Assembly: GCA_035363255.1 (NCBI GenBank)
Contig: DAOSES010000011.1
Coordinates: forward strand, 1-64,000
Origin: T3SED10-260 sp035363255
GTDB taxonomy: Bacteria > Caldisericota > Caldisericia > UBA6126
Length of the DNA stretch: 64,000 nt
Direction: 5' to 3'
The notes beneath the pieces are model-generated. The model did no database searches. It was not told the origin of the DNA and was given only the letters and a program-made list of their open reading frames with translations. Both the position numbers and the translations under genes were made by a program. Below are positions 51,972 to 60,026 of the stretch, piece by piece (position 1 is the first letter of the stretch; each line of letters starts with the position of its first letter).

Positions 51972-53049
51972 GTACCCCAATTTCTTCTTCCTGTTTAGTA
52001 TGTTTTTACTTGTAGCTACAGGTTTTTTCGCTATCTATAGCGCAAGCTATTCACTCAACATGGAAAATTTCATGCTCAAACACAGTATTTTTTTTATAGG
52101 TGGGATGGTGTTATTTGTCGTTATTTCTACTCTACCGAAACATTTTATCAAAGATCTTACCCCTCTGTTATATCTACTCAATTTACTGCTTCTGTTTTTA
52201 CTCAACATGCTCCAATGGCTTCATATCATTGAAAAACCTGCACGTTGGATTGATCTCGGGGGAATTACTTTTCAGCCTTCTGAGTTTATGAAAATCACTT
52301 TGATTCTCGTTTTGGCATGGATTTTTTCTCAAAAACAATGGACTAAATTTCAGAAATATCTCCTTTCTTCCCTTGCAACCGCCATTCCTGTGGTACTTAT
52401 CCTTCTACAACCTGATATGGGAACCGCTGCTGTATTAGTATTTATTTTGCTTTTGATGAGTTTTTTTTCTTGTCTGGGCCTACCTTACATGAGCCTAACT
52501 CTTATTCTTGGCTTTTTATCAGCTTTTCCTTTGAAAAGGTTTTTCCTGCACGAATATCAGCTAAATCGCTTACTGGCTTTTCTAAATCCTACTGGCGATC
52601 CAATGGGTGAAGGATGGAGCATCAATCAAGCACTAATTGCTGTGGGGTCAGGAGGACTGAGAGGTAAAGGTTTTTTGCTGGGTACACAATCGAAAATGGG
52701 TTTTTTGCCCAATACTCAGTATTCTGATTTTATTTTTGCAGTGATAGCTGAGGAGTGGGGTTTTTTAGGGAGCGCGACCTTATTACTCCTGTTTTCACTG
52801 TTTTTTATTTCTTGTTTTTCGGTGCTATTCAAGGCAAGTGAAGATTTTGCTAAACTGATTATTCTTGGAATAGTATCCTATTGGTTTGTTCAATTGGTAG
52901 TAAACATCAGCATGAATCTTGGACTGATGCCAGTAACAGGTCTTCCCCTGCCTTTTATCAGTTATGGGGGTACTGCACAAATTGCAAACATCGCAGCAGC
53001 AGGAATGATTTACCATATCCATCTTCATCAAAAAACTGTTTCATACTAA
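51955..53049 (+). CDS. rodA: RodA-type SEDS peptidoglycan glycosyltransferase
   Basis: 364 residues, ~10 helices. VATGFFAIYSASYSLNMENF, ITFQPSEFMKITLILVLAW, LLQPDMGTAAVLVF, IAVGSGGLRGKGFLLGTQSK, DFIFAVIAEEWGF and TGLPLPFISYGGTAQI. GSGG and GTQ features fit RodA better than FtsW or SpoVE. It polymerises lipid II for elongation, with a class B PBP not present here. Last gene in the zinc ribbon to rodA run. Confidence 0.9.
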   Translation: MKRFLKYPNFFFLFSMFLLVATGFFAIYSASYSLNMENFMLKHSIFFIGGMVLFVVISTLPKHFIKDLTPLLYLLNLLLLFLLNMLQWLHIIEKPARWIDLGGITFQPSEFMKITLILVLAWIFSQKQWTKFQKYLLSSLATAIPVVLILLQPDMGTAAVLVFILLLMSFFSCLGLPYMSLTLILGFLSAFPLKRFFLHEYQLNRLLAFLNPTGDPMGEGWSINQALIAVGSGGLRGKGFLLGTQSKMGFLPNTQYSDFIFAVIAEEWGFLGSATLLLLFSLFFISCFSVLFKASEDFAKLIILGIVSYWFVQLVVNISMNLGLMPVTGLPLPFISYGGTAQIANIAAAGMIYHIHLHQKTVSY

Positions 53050-53056
53050 GGTTTTT

Positions 53057-53085
53057 TTGTTCTTTACTCCTTACTAAGATATAAT
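53057..53085 (+). promoter_or_regulatory. Promoter for the 977-residue surface protein, probably leaderless
   Basis: TTGTTC (53057-53062), 17-base spacer, TATAAT (53080-53085), six bases, then the ATG at 53092. There is no ribosome-binding site in between. The expected transcription start is at or within a base or two of the start codon. Confidence 0.6.
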
Positions 53086-53091
53086 TATTCT

Positions 53092-56025
53092 ATGATTAAG
53101 CCAAGGATTTTTTTGTTTGTACTTTTATTGATTGCTTTTGCTACACCTCAAGGCTTTAAGCCTGCTTTCGTGAAAGCTATTCATGATTTTCGAGTAGAAG
53201 TTAAACCAAGACGGGTTTCTACCCGAGCATCCTATACTCTTTACCTGAAACTTGACAAAGCCCTGGAAGTTCACGATTGGATAAAGATTAGATTTCCCCA
53301 GGGCACCAAACTCCCAGAATTATCTCAAAACCCAGAACGACGAAGGGAAGAGCTTAAGCGGATTATAGAATCCATCTACATAGGCACTTCACCATGCTCT
53401 TCATGTCAGGGTCTTCCCGAAATTGATTATGTTGAAAACTCGATTCGTTTTAATGTTCATCTTGGCTTAGATCCAAACATTGAAGGATATGAAACTATTA
53501 AAATTTCAGTTACTGATCGGGTGGGTATCGTCAATCCAGACAATCCCGGCTGGTACCAACTTTCGATTTCCACTACCCGAGAAAATACCCCCGTCAAATC
53601 TGAAGCTTACGAAATTGTACAAAGTCGCATCGGGGATCCCGAGGGTAAACCAAAAGTTACGGTGACGCCTTCCAAGTCTGACGCTAAAGCTGAATATCTG
53701 ATTCAGTTTAACGTTGGTCGTGGGGGAGCTTTGACTATGAATCAAAGCCGAATCAGAATATTGTTTCCTCCTCAGACTCGCTTTTCTCTCAATGCAGAGG
53801 ATATCAACCCAAATCGTATTCTGGTCAACGGATACCCTGTTTCGATACGACTGATGATGCATGAAACAATGCTTACTTTTATAAGTCCGGTACAGGTAGA
53901 AGATGAAGCTCAGGTGAGTGTTCTTATCTCAAAAGAACTCGGTCTGATTAATCCTGAAAAAGCAGGTGCATTCTCTCTCCAGGTGGTCACTTCAGAAGAT
54001 CTCGAGTGGGTAAGCTCTGATCCCTATCTCATCGAAAGTAGTGAGCCTTCCTTGTCAGTTGAGCCAGATATCATAGGTAAAAACGCAGCATATCATATTA
54101 AGTTTTTATTAGAACCTTACGAAGAACTATCTCCGGATAAATCACTGGAGATCTTGTTTCCCAACGAAGTTATAATGCCTGAAGAGATCGAAGCCAAGCA
54201 TATCAGCATCAATGATCAAGTCTGCTCTCGGGTTTGGTTTGAAGAAGCCAGGCTCTGGATTCAACCCAGTCAGATCTTATCCCCCGGGGGGCTTATTCAA
54301 GTAAGTTTTTTAATAGAAGCAGGACTAATAAATCCTGTGGATCCACAAGAAATCAGAATAGCATTTCGGTGTTTTGGCAGTAAAGCCTTAAGAAATACTT
54401 CTCCAGTTCAAATTCGACAGATTAATTTAAACTGGAAAAGTATCGAACTCAATCCTCCCAATGCATCTGCACTTACCGAGATCAACATGACTTTTCAACT
54501 GGGATCAAAAGGAAGACTTTTACCCAGGCACGAAATCATGGTCTTATTTCCTGAAGGTGCTCAGGTGGAGAATCTATTAAAGGATAACACCCTAAGAGTC
54601 CATTTTGATGGTATGGAGCTTTCAGCCACCTATAATCCAGAAAAAAGACAATTACGCATACCCATACTAAAAGAACTTGAAGCAGAATCCATTCACACTC
54701 TTTTTTTGTCCAGGGAGTTAAAGTTTCGAAACCCACAACAAGATAAGCAATGGGTGGTGTTTTTCATATCAAGCACCTCAGAGCCAGATCTAGTTAAGTC
54801 GGAGGGTGTTTTTTTGCCCCCAGCTTTACCAGAAACCAAATTGCATATTTTAAAGGGACGTCAGGGTTTGAAATCATGGTATATTGAACCTCCCCAACTT
54901 AGTTTCAGCGTTTCTCAAGAAAACTGTACGACCTTTTTCTGGTGGGAAAAGCAGAGTGAATTTGCTCAAACCTATTCTGAGGCTTTTTTCCTTGATCCAG
55001 GTTTTTATATCATCCAACTTAACTACTACTCTGAAAACGCTTATGGCAAGGAAACCCCCAATAGTGTTCTTTTTAAGGTGGACACTGTATCGCCTTCTTT
55101 TATCATCGACCAGCCCAACACCATATATAGTCTTAGCAACCAGGCTGATTACACTTTTAAAGGAAAGATGATCCCCTCTCAACTTCAACTTCATGATACT
55201 CCAAGCAGTATCATTGACGCCCCCTTGATGATCAACATGACTCCAGCAACTATTCATGATGATGGCTCCTTCGAACTCGACTATTTACTCACAGAAGGAA
55301 ATAACGATTTTTTGATTACAGCATATGATGAGGCAGGCAACTCTACCGAAAAGCAATATTCCATTACCCTGGACACTCACCCCCCATTGCTTGAGATTAT
55401 TTCACCCTCTCCAAATGAAACAATCCTTTTTTCTTCCGTTTGGATCAAAGGTAGGACTGAAAGCCTGTCTACCCTTATCATTGATGGCAACATTGTAAAT
55501 ATCGAAGAAAATGGAAGTTTTAGTTACCAACATTTTTTTAGTGAGATTGGCCCAAATACTCTTCGTATCAGTGCTACCGACCCTGCAGGCAACATTAGCC
55601 AAAGCTCTTTGGAGTTGTGGTCAGGCACCACCATCATCCTCACTATAGGAAGTCTGATTTATCGAGTCAATCAATACCAAAAAAATAGCGATATTGAAGC
55701 TTTGATGATCAATAATAGAACCATGTTGCCCATTCGCTTACTTGCAAACGAACTTCATGCGGAGATTCAATTGGAATTTGACCCGAAAAGTAAGAAAGTT
55801 AAAAAAGTGACTTATTACCTCGATCAAATCACCATCGATCTTTTTATCAATGAAACTTATGCCATGGTAAATCAAAAAAAAGTTAAACTGGATGTTGCCC
55901 CCACCATTGTTCGAGATCGAACTTTGGTTCCCTTACGATTTGTTGCTGAAAACCTGAATGCTCAAGTCAACTGGGATGCTCAAACCATGGAGATCAGCAT
56001 CAAGTATTGGAAACCAGAAGCATGA
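53092..56025 (+). CDS. Large secreted protein with tandem Ig-like domains and CAO-N domain
   Basis: 977 residues. Signal peptide 1-28. Four tandem domains of ~130 residues (~30-185, 186-320, 321-450 and 451-580), each with a (I/L)xxxFPxG strand and an end pattern such as VGIVNPDNPGWYQL, LGLINPEKAGAF, AGLINPVDPQEIR and LKFRNPQQDKQW. Two Ig-like domains follow at ~690-850 (DDGSFELDYLLTEGNNDF, STLIIDGNIVNIEENGSFS). Residues ~865-975 form a CAO-N domain (RTMLPIRLLANEL, RTLVPLRFVAENLNAQVNWD). It is related to the protein at 28471 in the Ig plus CAO-N part. Likely a cell-wall or S-layer component. ATGA overlap with the deacetylase gene. Confidence 0.85.
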   Translation: MIKPRIFLFVLLLIAFATPQGFKPAFVKAIHDFRVEVKPRRVSTRASYTLYLKLDKALEVHDWIKIRFPQGTKLPELSQNPERRREELKRIIESIYIGTSPCSSCQGLPEIDYVENSIRFNVHLGLDPNIEGYETIKISVTDRVGIVNPDNPGWYQLSISTTRENTPVKSEAYEIVQSRIGDPEGKPKVTVTPSKSDAKAEYLIQFNVGRGGALTMNQSRIRILFPPQTRFSLNAEDINPNRILVNGYPVSIRLMMHETMLTFISPVQVEDEAQVSVLISKELGLINPEKAGAFSLQVVTSEDLEWVSSDPYLIESSEPSLSVEPDIIGKNAAYHIKFLLEPYEELSPDKSLEILFPNEVIMPEEIEAKHISINDQVCSRVWFEEARLWIQPSQILSPGGLIQVSFLIEAGLINPVDPQEIRIAFRCFGSKALRNTSPVQIRQINLNWKSIELNPPNASALTEINMTFQLGSKGRLLPRHEIMVLFPEGAQVENLLKDNTLRVHFDGMELSATYNPEKRQLRIPILKELEAESIHTLFLSRELKFRNPQQDKQWVVFFISSTSEPDLVKSEGVFLPPALPETKLHILKGRQGLKSWYIEPPQLSFSVSQENCTTFFWWEKQSEFAQTYSEAFFLDPGFYIIQLNYYSENAYGKETPNSVLFKVDTVSPSFIIDQPNTIYSLSNQADYTFKGKMIPSQLQLHDTPSSIIDAPLMINMTPATIHDDGSFELDYLLTEGNNDFLITAYDEAGNSTEKQYSITLDTHPPLLEIISPSPNETILFSSVWIKGRTESLSTLIIDGNIVNIEENGSFSYQHFFSEIGPNTLRISATDPAGNISQSSLELWSGTTIILTIGSLIYRVNQYQKNSDIEALMINNRTMLPIRLLANELHAEIQLEFDPKSKKVKKVTYYLDQITIDLFINETYAMVNQKKVKLDVAPTIVRDRTLVPLRFVAENLNAQVNWDAQTMEISIKYWKPEA

Positions 56026-56408
56026 GTAAAACAAGAGTATTTAGCCTCTTCTCTGCACTAATGATACTAGCGATCCTTTTTCAATTTTTTTCTCCTCTTA
56101 AGGCTCAACCCAGCACAGAAAGTTTGTTCCAACCTACTTGTACCGTTCAAGAAATGAAAGAAGCTTTGCAGATCAATGTCCAGGCATCCCTAAGAAAGGA
56201 AAAACGGAAGCTCATCATTCTATTGGAAAACGAAAAGCATTCATTAATAAAAAAATATACTTTGCATAGCTCAGAGGAAGAGTTTATGCTGGACAAAATT
56301 TTATTACCTGATCAAAGCTACCAATTACGCCTTGCGCTGGACATGAACTCCTACTACGAACTATCAGATGCCTACTTGCTTCAACTCCACAAACCCCCCC
56401 CATCTTAA
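56022..56408 (+). CDS. N-terminal part of a split polysaccharide deacetylase (frameshift at C8 tract)
   Basis: 128 residues from the ATG at 56022, which overlaps the previous stop. Signal peptide or anchor ~5-28, then a beta-rich region ending in LLQLHKPPPS. The frame breaks within eight consecutive Cs (56394-56401). One more C would join it to the following frame without a stop (PPP-ILSFQDQTNPKE), giving a single protein of about 460 residues. Alone it has no known domain. It is either a phase-variable gene in the off state or an assembly error in a homopolymer. Confidence 0.65.
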   Translation: MSKTRVFSLFSALMILAILFQFFSPLKAQPSTESLFQPTCTVQEMKEALQINVQASLRKEKRKLIILLENEKHSLIKKYTLHSSEEEFMLDKILLPDQSYQLRLALDMNSYYELSDAYLLQLHKPPPS

Positions 56409-56443
56409 GCTTTCAAGATCAAACAAATCCAAAGGAATACCTC

Positions 56444-57400
56444 TTGTCTGACCAAAGTAAAACTACCCTCCAAATAAATTCAGATGTTTTTCTGCGTAAA
56501 CTAAGCATACATCTCAACAACAAAACAATTCCAATGCAACATTACAAATCACACTGGTTGTATGAGGGCAATTTGCCATTAGAACCAGGAAGCAACCAAC
56601 TTATCTTTCAAGGGGAGGGACTTGATGGCACTATCGGAACTCTGAGCCTTGCTTTGATGTTTCATATTTCCAAACCCGCCACAAAAATCCACAGCATTTT
56701 GTACCATGATATTGCATACAATGATAGCCCCATGAGTGTTACGCCAGAGCTTTTTGAAAAGCATATCAGGTATTTGGTAGATCACTCCTACTACTTTGTG
56801 TCTTCCTCACAGATCGAACAATATCTCAACTCGGAATTGTCCTTACCTGAAAAAAGTGTATTTATCAGTTTTGATGATGGATGCAGAGGGGTCCTGGATT
56901 ATGCCTTGCCCATCTTGAAAAAGTATCAAGCTCAGGCAAGTCTGTATATAAGCAACAGTTTTATTGGTAAAGATGGTTTTGTGAGCTGGACCGAGCTTAA
57001 AGAATTGGCCGATTCAGGATACTTTTCTATCGGCTCTCATTCGTATGCCTTGCATCATCAGTATTGGCTTCCTGAAACACAAAGCGTTTATTTTCCCATT
57101 CATCAAAGTAGAGATGAATCTGACGAACAATATCAGCTACGTTTGTTGGATGACTTTTCTCGTTCAAAAGCTGAGATAGAAAAGTATATCCAAAAGGAAG
57201 TAAGAAGTTTTGCATACCCCTTTGGTGTTCACAACAGCACGGCTCGCAGAATTCTCTCGAAGGCAGGATTTCATGTGGCTCTTACCTCAAACAATCGTTA
57301 CCGATCATCGGTGAAAGTTGGCGAAAATCCTTTTTCGCTGATGCGTTATACTATACTTAGTTCTGTTGAACCGCAGGCTATTATTTTGGAGGAAAAATGA
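56444..57400 (+). CDS. Polysaccharide deacetylase (NodB/CE4 family) catalytic part
   Basis: 318 residues from the first TTG; the frame is open back to the C tract and the TTG has no ribosome-binding site, so it is probably the 3' part of the gene starting at 56022. After an Ig-like stretch (~1-80) the CE4 domain begins HSILYHDIAYNDSP. Motif 1 is ISFDDGCRG (metal Asp), motif 2 SIGSHSYALHH (metal His pair), and motif 3 FAYPFGVHN. It is like PgaB/IcaB or xylan/chitin deacetylases acting on cell-surface glycans. Overlaps arcC by four bases (ATGA). Confidence 0.82.
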   Translation: MSDQSKTTLQINSDVFLRKLSIHLNNKTIPMQHYKSHWLYEGNLPLEPGSNQLIFQGEGLDGTIGTLSLALMFHISKPATKIHSILYHDIAYNDSPMSVTPELFEKHIRYLVDHSYYFVSSSQIEQYLNSELSLPEKSVFISFDDGCRGVLDYALPILKKYQAQASLYISNSFIGKDGFVSWTELKELADSGYFSIGSHSYALHHQYWLPETQSVYFPIHQSRDESDEQYQLRLLDDFSRSKAEIEKYIQKEVRSFAYPFGVHNSTARRILSKAGFHVALTSNNRYRSSVKVGENPFSLMRYTILSSVEPQAIILEEK

Positions 57401-58350
57401 AAATAGTAATTGCAATTGGAGGCAACTCACTCATTAAGGACTCATCACATATATCTGCTCAAGATCAAATGGAGCAGGTGATGGAAACCAGCAAAATCAT
57501 TGCTGAAATTGCTCAGGATGGTCATGAATTGGTGGTAAGTCATGGAAATGGACCGCAAGTGGGCTATCTTTTACGTATGTCAGAGTTGGCAGAACATGAG
57601 ATTCCTCTGTTTCCCCTGGATTATTGTGTGGCAAGTACTCAGGGGGCGATTGGTTTTCAAATGCAGAATGCCATCTACAATCACTTTATTGAACGAGGCA
57701 TTCATCGATCTGTAGCTACGCTTGTTACCCAAACGATTGTGGACAAAAATGATCCAGCTTTTTCTCATCCAAGCAAACCGATAGGATCCTTTTTCAACAA
57801 AGAACAAATTGAAGAGCATGCAAGAACTTTGGGGTGGAGCTATATGGAAGATTCTGGCCGTGGATATCGACGAGTTGTGGCTTCTCCCATACCCAAGCAG
57901 ATTGTCGAAAAAGACATCGTTTTAAATATGCTTAAACAACATACCCTTGTGATTACTGTTGGCGGTGGAGGTATCCCAGTCGTTTCAGAAAATGGAAAGA
58001 TCAAGGGAGTGGAAGCAGTGATTGACAAAGATCTTGCTTCATCTCTCCTGGCCAAAGAGCTTGAAGCAGATTTGTTTATTATTTCTACGGCTGTAGATTA
58101 TGCCTATATCAATTTCAACCAAAACAATCAAGAAGCACTTGAGACAGTAAGCACTGAAGAAATGAGATCTTACCTCTCTCAGGGCTTTTTTGGCAAAGGA
58201 AGTATGGAGCCTAAGATCAAAGCTGCGCTTCAATTTACAGAATCGTGCAAAAAAACTTCCATCATCACCTCCCCTGAAAACATTCATGAAGCTATTCTTG
58301 GTCGCAAAGGTACCAGAATAGTTTATTCCGGAAACCTTGATGAAATATGA
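57397..58350 (+). CDS. arcC: Carbamate kinase
   Basis: 317 residues. VIAIGGNSLIKDSSH, LVVSHGNGPQVGYLL, STQGAIGFQMQNAIY, VASPIPKQIVE, VGGGGIPVV and EAVIDKDLASSLLAKEL. It makes ATP and carbamate from carbamoyl phosphate. The arginine or agmatine deiminase and carbamoyltransferase are not in this window; oxamate or purine breakdown could also supply carbamoyl phosphate. Overlaps the deacetylase and formate-THF ligase genes by four bases each. Confidence 0.95.
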   Translation: MKIVIAIGGNSLIKDSSHISAQDQMEQVMETSKIIAEIAQDGHELVVSHGNGPQVGYLLRMSELAEHEIPLFPLDYCVASTQGAIGFQMQNAIYNHFIERGIHRSVATLVTQTIVDKNDPAFSHPSKPIGSFFNKEQIEEHARTLGWSYMEDSGRGYRRVVASPIPKQIVEKDIVLNMLKQHTLVITVGGGGIPVVSENGKIKGVEAVIDKDLASSLLAKELEADLFIISTAVDYAYINFNQNNQEALETVSTEEMRSYLSQGFFGKGSMEPKIKAALQFTESCKKTSIITSPENIHEAILGRKGTRIVYSGNLDEI

Positions 58351-60017
58351 AGAGCGACATAGAGATCCAAAAAGAAACTCCATTGCTTGCTATAGAAGAG
58401 ATTGCATCCAAGCTTAATCTTGGCAAACAAGATATAGAGCTTTACGGAAATTATAAATGTAAAATTGCTTATTCCAAGCTCAAGCATCTTCGTAAAAAAC
58501 CAGATTCTAAGCTGGTTCTAGTCACTGCCATATCTCCAAATCCCGCAGGAGTAGGCAAAACAACCAATTTAATTGGTATAGTTGATGCTCTCAACCAATT
58601 AGGAAAAAAAGCAATAGCTGCCCTAAGAGAGCCTTCTCTTGGACCCACTCTGGGCATGAAAGGAGGAGCAGCAGGAGGTGGTTATGCTCAGGTGGCTCCT
58701 ATCGAAGATATCAACCTTCATTTTACAGGTGATTTTCACGCAGTAAGCTATGCCAATAATTTCTTGCTTTCTGTAGTGGATAATCATGTATATTACGGAA
58801 ATAGCTTGAATTTAGATTATCGAGACATAAAATTTAAACGAACCATTGACCTTGATGATAGAAGTCTTCGCGAAATCATGAGCTCAATGGGTTTTAAAAA
58901 TGGTTTTCCTCGTATGGATGGCTTTGTAATTACAGCAGCTTCAGAGCTTATGGCTATTCTCACTATGTCGCGCGATATCAAGGACTTGAAAGAACGTTTG
59001 GGCAGGATTCTGGTGGGCTATACTTTTGACAATCAACCCTTGTTTGCCAGTACCTTCGATGCTCATGAAGCCATGGCAGTATTGCTGAAAGATGCCATCA
59101 AACCAAATTTGGTGCAAACATTAGAACATAACCCAGCCATCATTCATTCGGGTCCGTTTGGCAATATTGCCACAGGGACTTCAAGTATTATTTCCATCCA
59201 GGCTTGCCTTGGTCTCGCTGATATCGTAGTTACTGAAGCAGGTTTTGGAGCCGACCTTGGAGCAGAAAAGTTTTTTGACATCGTATGCAGAGAAGGTGGC
59301 TTTGAACCATCACTGGTCGTGATTATGGCAAGCATCCAAGCATTGAAGTATTATGGGGGAGTTAGTATATCCCAGTTAAAAGCCGAAAACATTGAAGCTA
59401 TCAAACTGGGAACAGACAATCTTAAAACTCATATCGAAAATCTACAACTATTTCATCTCCCAGTGATAGTAGGATTAAACCGTTTTCCTTCAGACACTGA
59501 CAAAGAAATAAGCCATACGCTATCATGGATAGAACAAAAATTAAAATGTAAGTGCTTTCTCACAGAGCCATATACTAAAGGTGGAAAGGGTTGCCTTGAT
59601 ATTGCTGAAGAAATCATCAACACTCAGGGGCAAACTGAGCAAAAATTCCACTATTTGTATCCTTTGAAGCTCAACCCTCAAGAGAAAATCAAAACAATAG
59701 CGAAAAAGATATATCGCGCAAGAGAAGTGGAGTTTTCAAAGAAAGCACTCAAGGATTTGGAAAGAATAGAATCTTTTGGTTTTTCTCGTCTTCCAGTCTG
59801 CATGGCCAAAACACAATACTCATTTTCTGATGATCCAAAGATTATTAATCGTAAAAAACCTTATGACATCCATATTGACGAGATAAGGCTCTCTGCTGGA
59901 GCAGGCTATATTGTGCCAATAGCCGGCAACATGATGACTATGCCCGGACTTCCCATGAAGCCCAATTCCAGCAAATTTTTTATCGATCTGGAAGGAAACA
60001 TTTCCGGACTCGAGTAA
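58347..60017 (+). CDS. fhs: Formate-tetrahydrofolate ligase, divergent
   Basis: 556 residues, the usual length. Starts with EEIASKLNLGKQDIELYGNY. The P-loop reads NPAGVGKTTN where most family members have TPAGEGKTT; REPSLGPTLGMKGGAAGGGY is intact, and LVQTLEHNPAIIHSGPFGNI and EAGFGADLGAEKFFDIVCR are recognisable with changes (HSGPFGNIATG versus HGGPFANIAHG). The enzyme links formate to THF with ATP or, in reverse, makes ATP from 10-formyl-THF. ATGA overlap with arcC suggests joint regulation, perhaps in purine or amino-acid fermentation. The substitutions could alter kinetics or substrate. Confidence 0.85.
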   Translation: MKSDIEIQKETPLLAIEEIASKLNLGKQDIELYGNYKCKIAYSKLKHLRKKPDSKLVLVTAISPNPAGVGKTTNLIGIVDALNQLGKKAIAALREPSLGPTLGMKGGAAGGGYAQVAPIEDINLHFTGDFHAVSYANNFLLSVVDNHVYYGNSLNLDYRDIKFKRTIDLDDRSLREIMSSMGFKNGFPRMDGFVITAASELMAILTMSRDIKDLKERLGRILVGYTFDNQPLFASTFDAHEAMAVLLKDAIKPNLVQTLEHNPAIIHSGPFGNIATGTSSIISIQACLGLADIVVTEAGFGADLGAEKFFDIVCREGGFEPSLVVIMASIQALKYYGGVSISQLKAENIEAIKLGTDNLKTHIENLQLFHLPVIVGLNRFPSDTDKEISHTLSWIEQKLKCKCFLTEPYTKGGKGCLDIAEEIINTQGQTEQKFHYLYPLKLNPQEKIKTIAKKIYRAREVEFSKKALKDLERIESFGFSRLPVCMAKTQYSFSDDPKIINRKKPYDIHIDEIRLSAGAGYIVPIAGNMMTMPGLPMKPNSSKFFIDLEGNISGLE

Positions 60018-60026
60018 GGAAGTATC

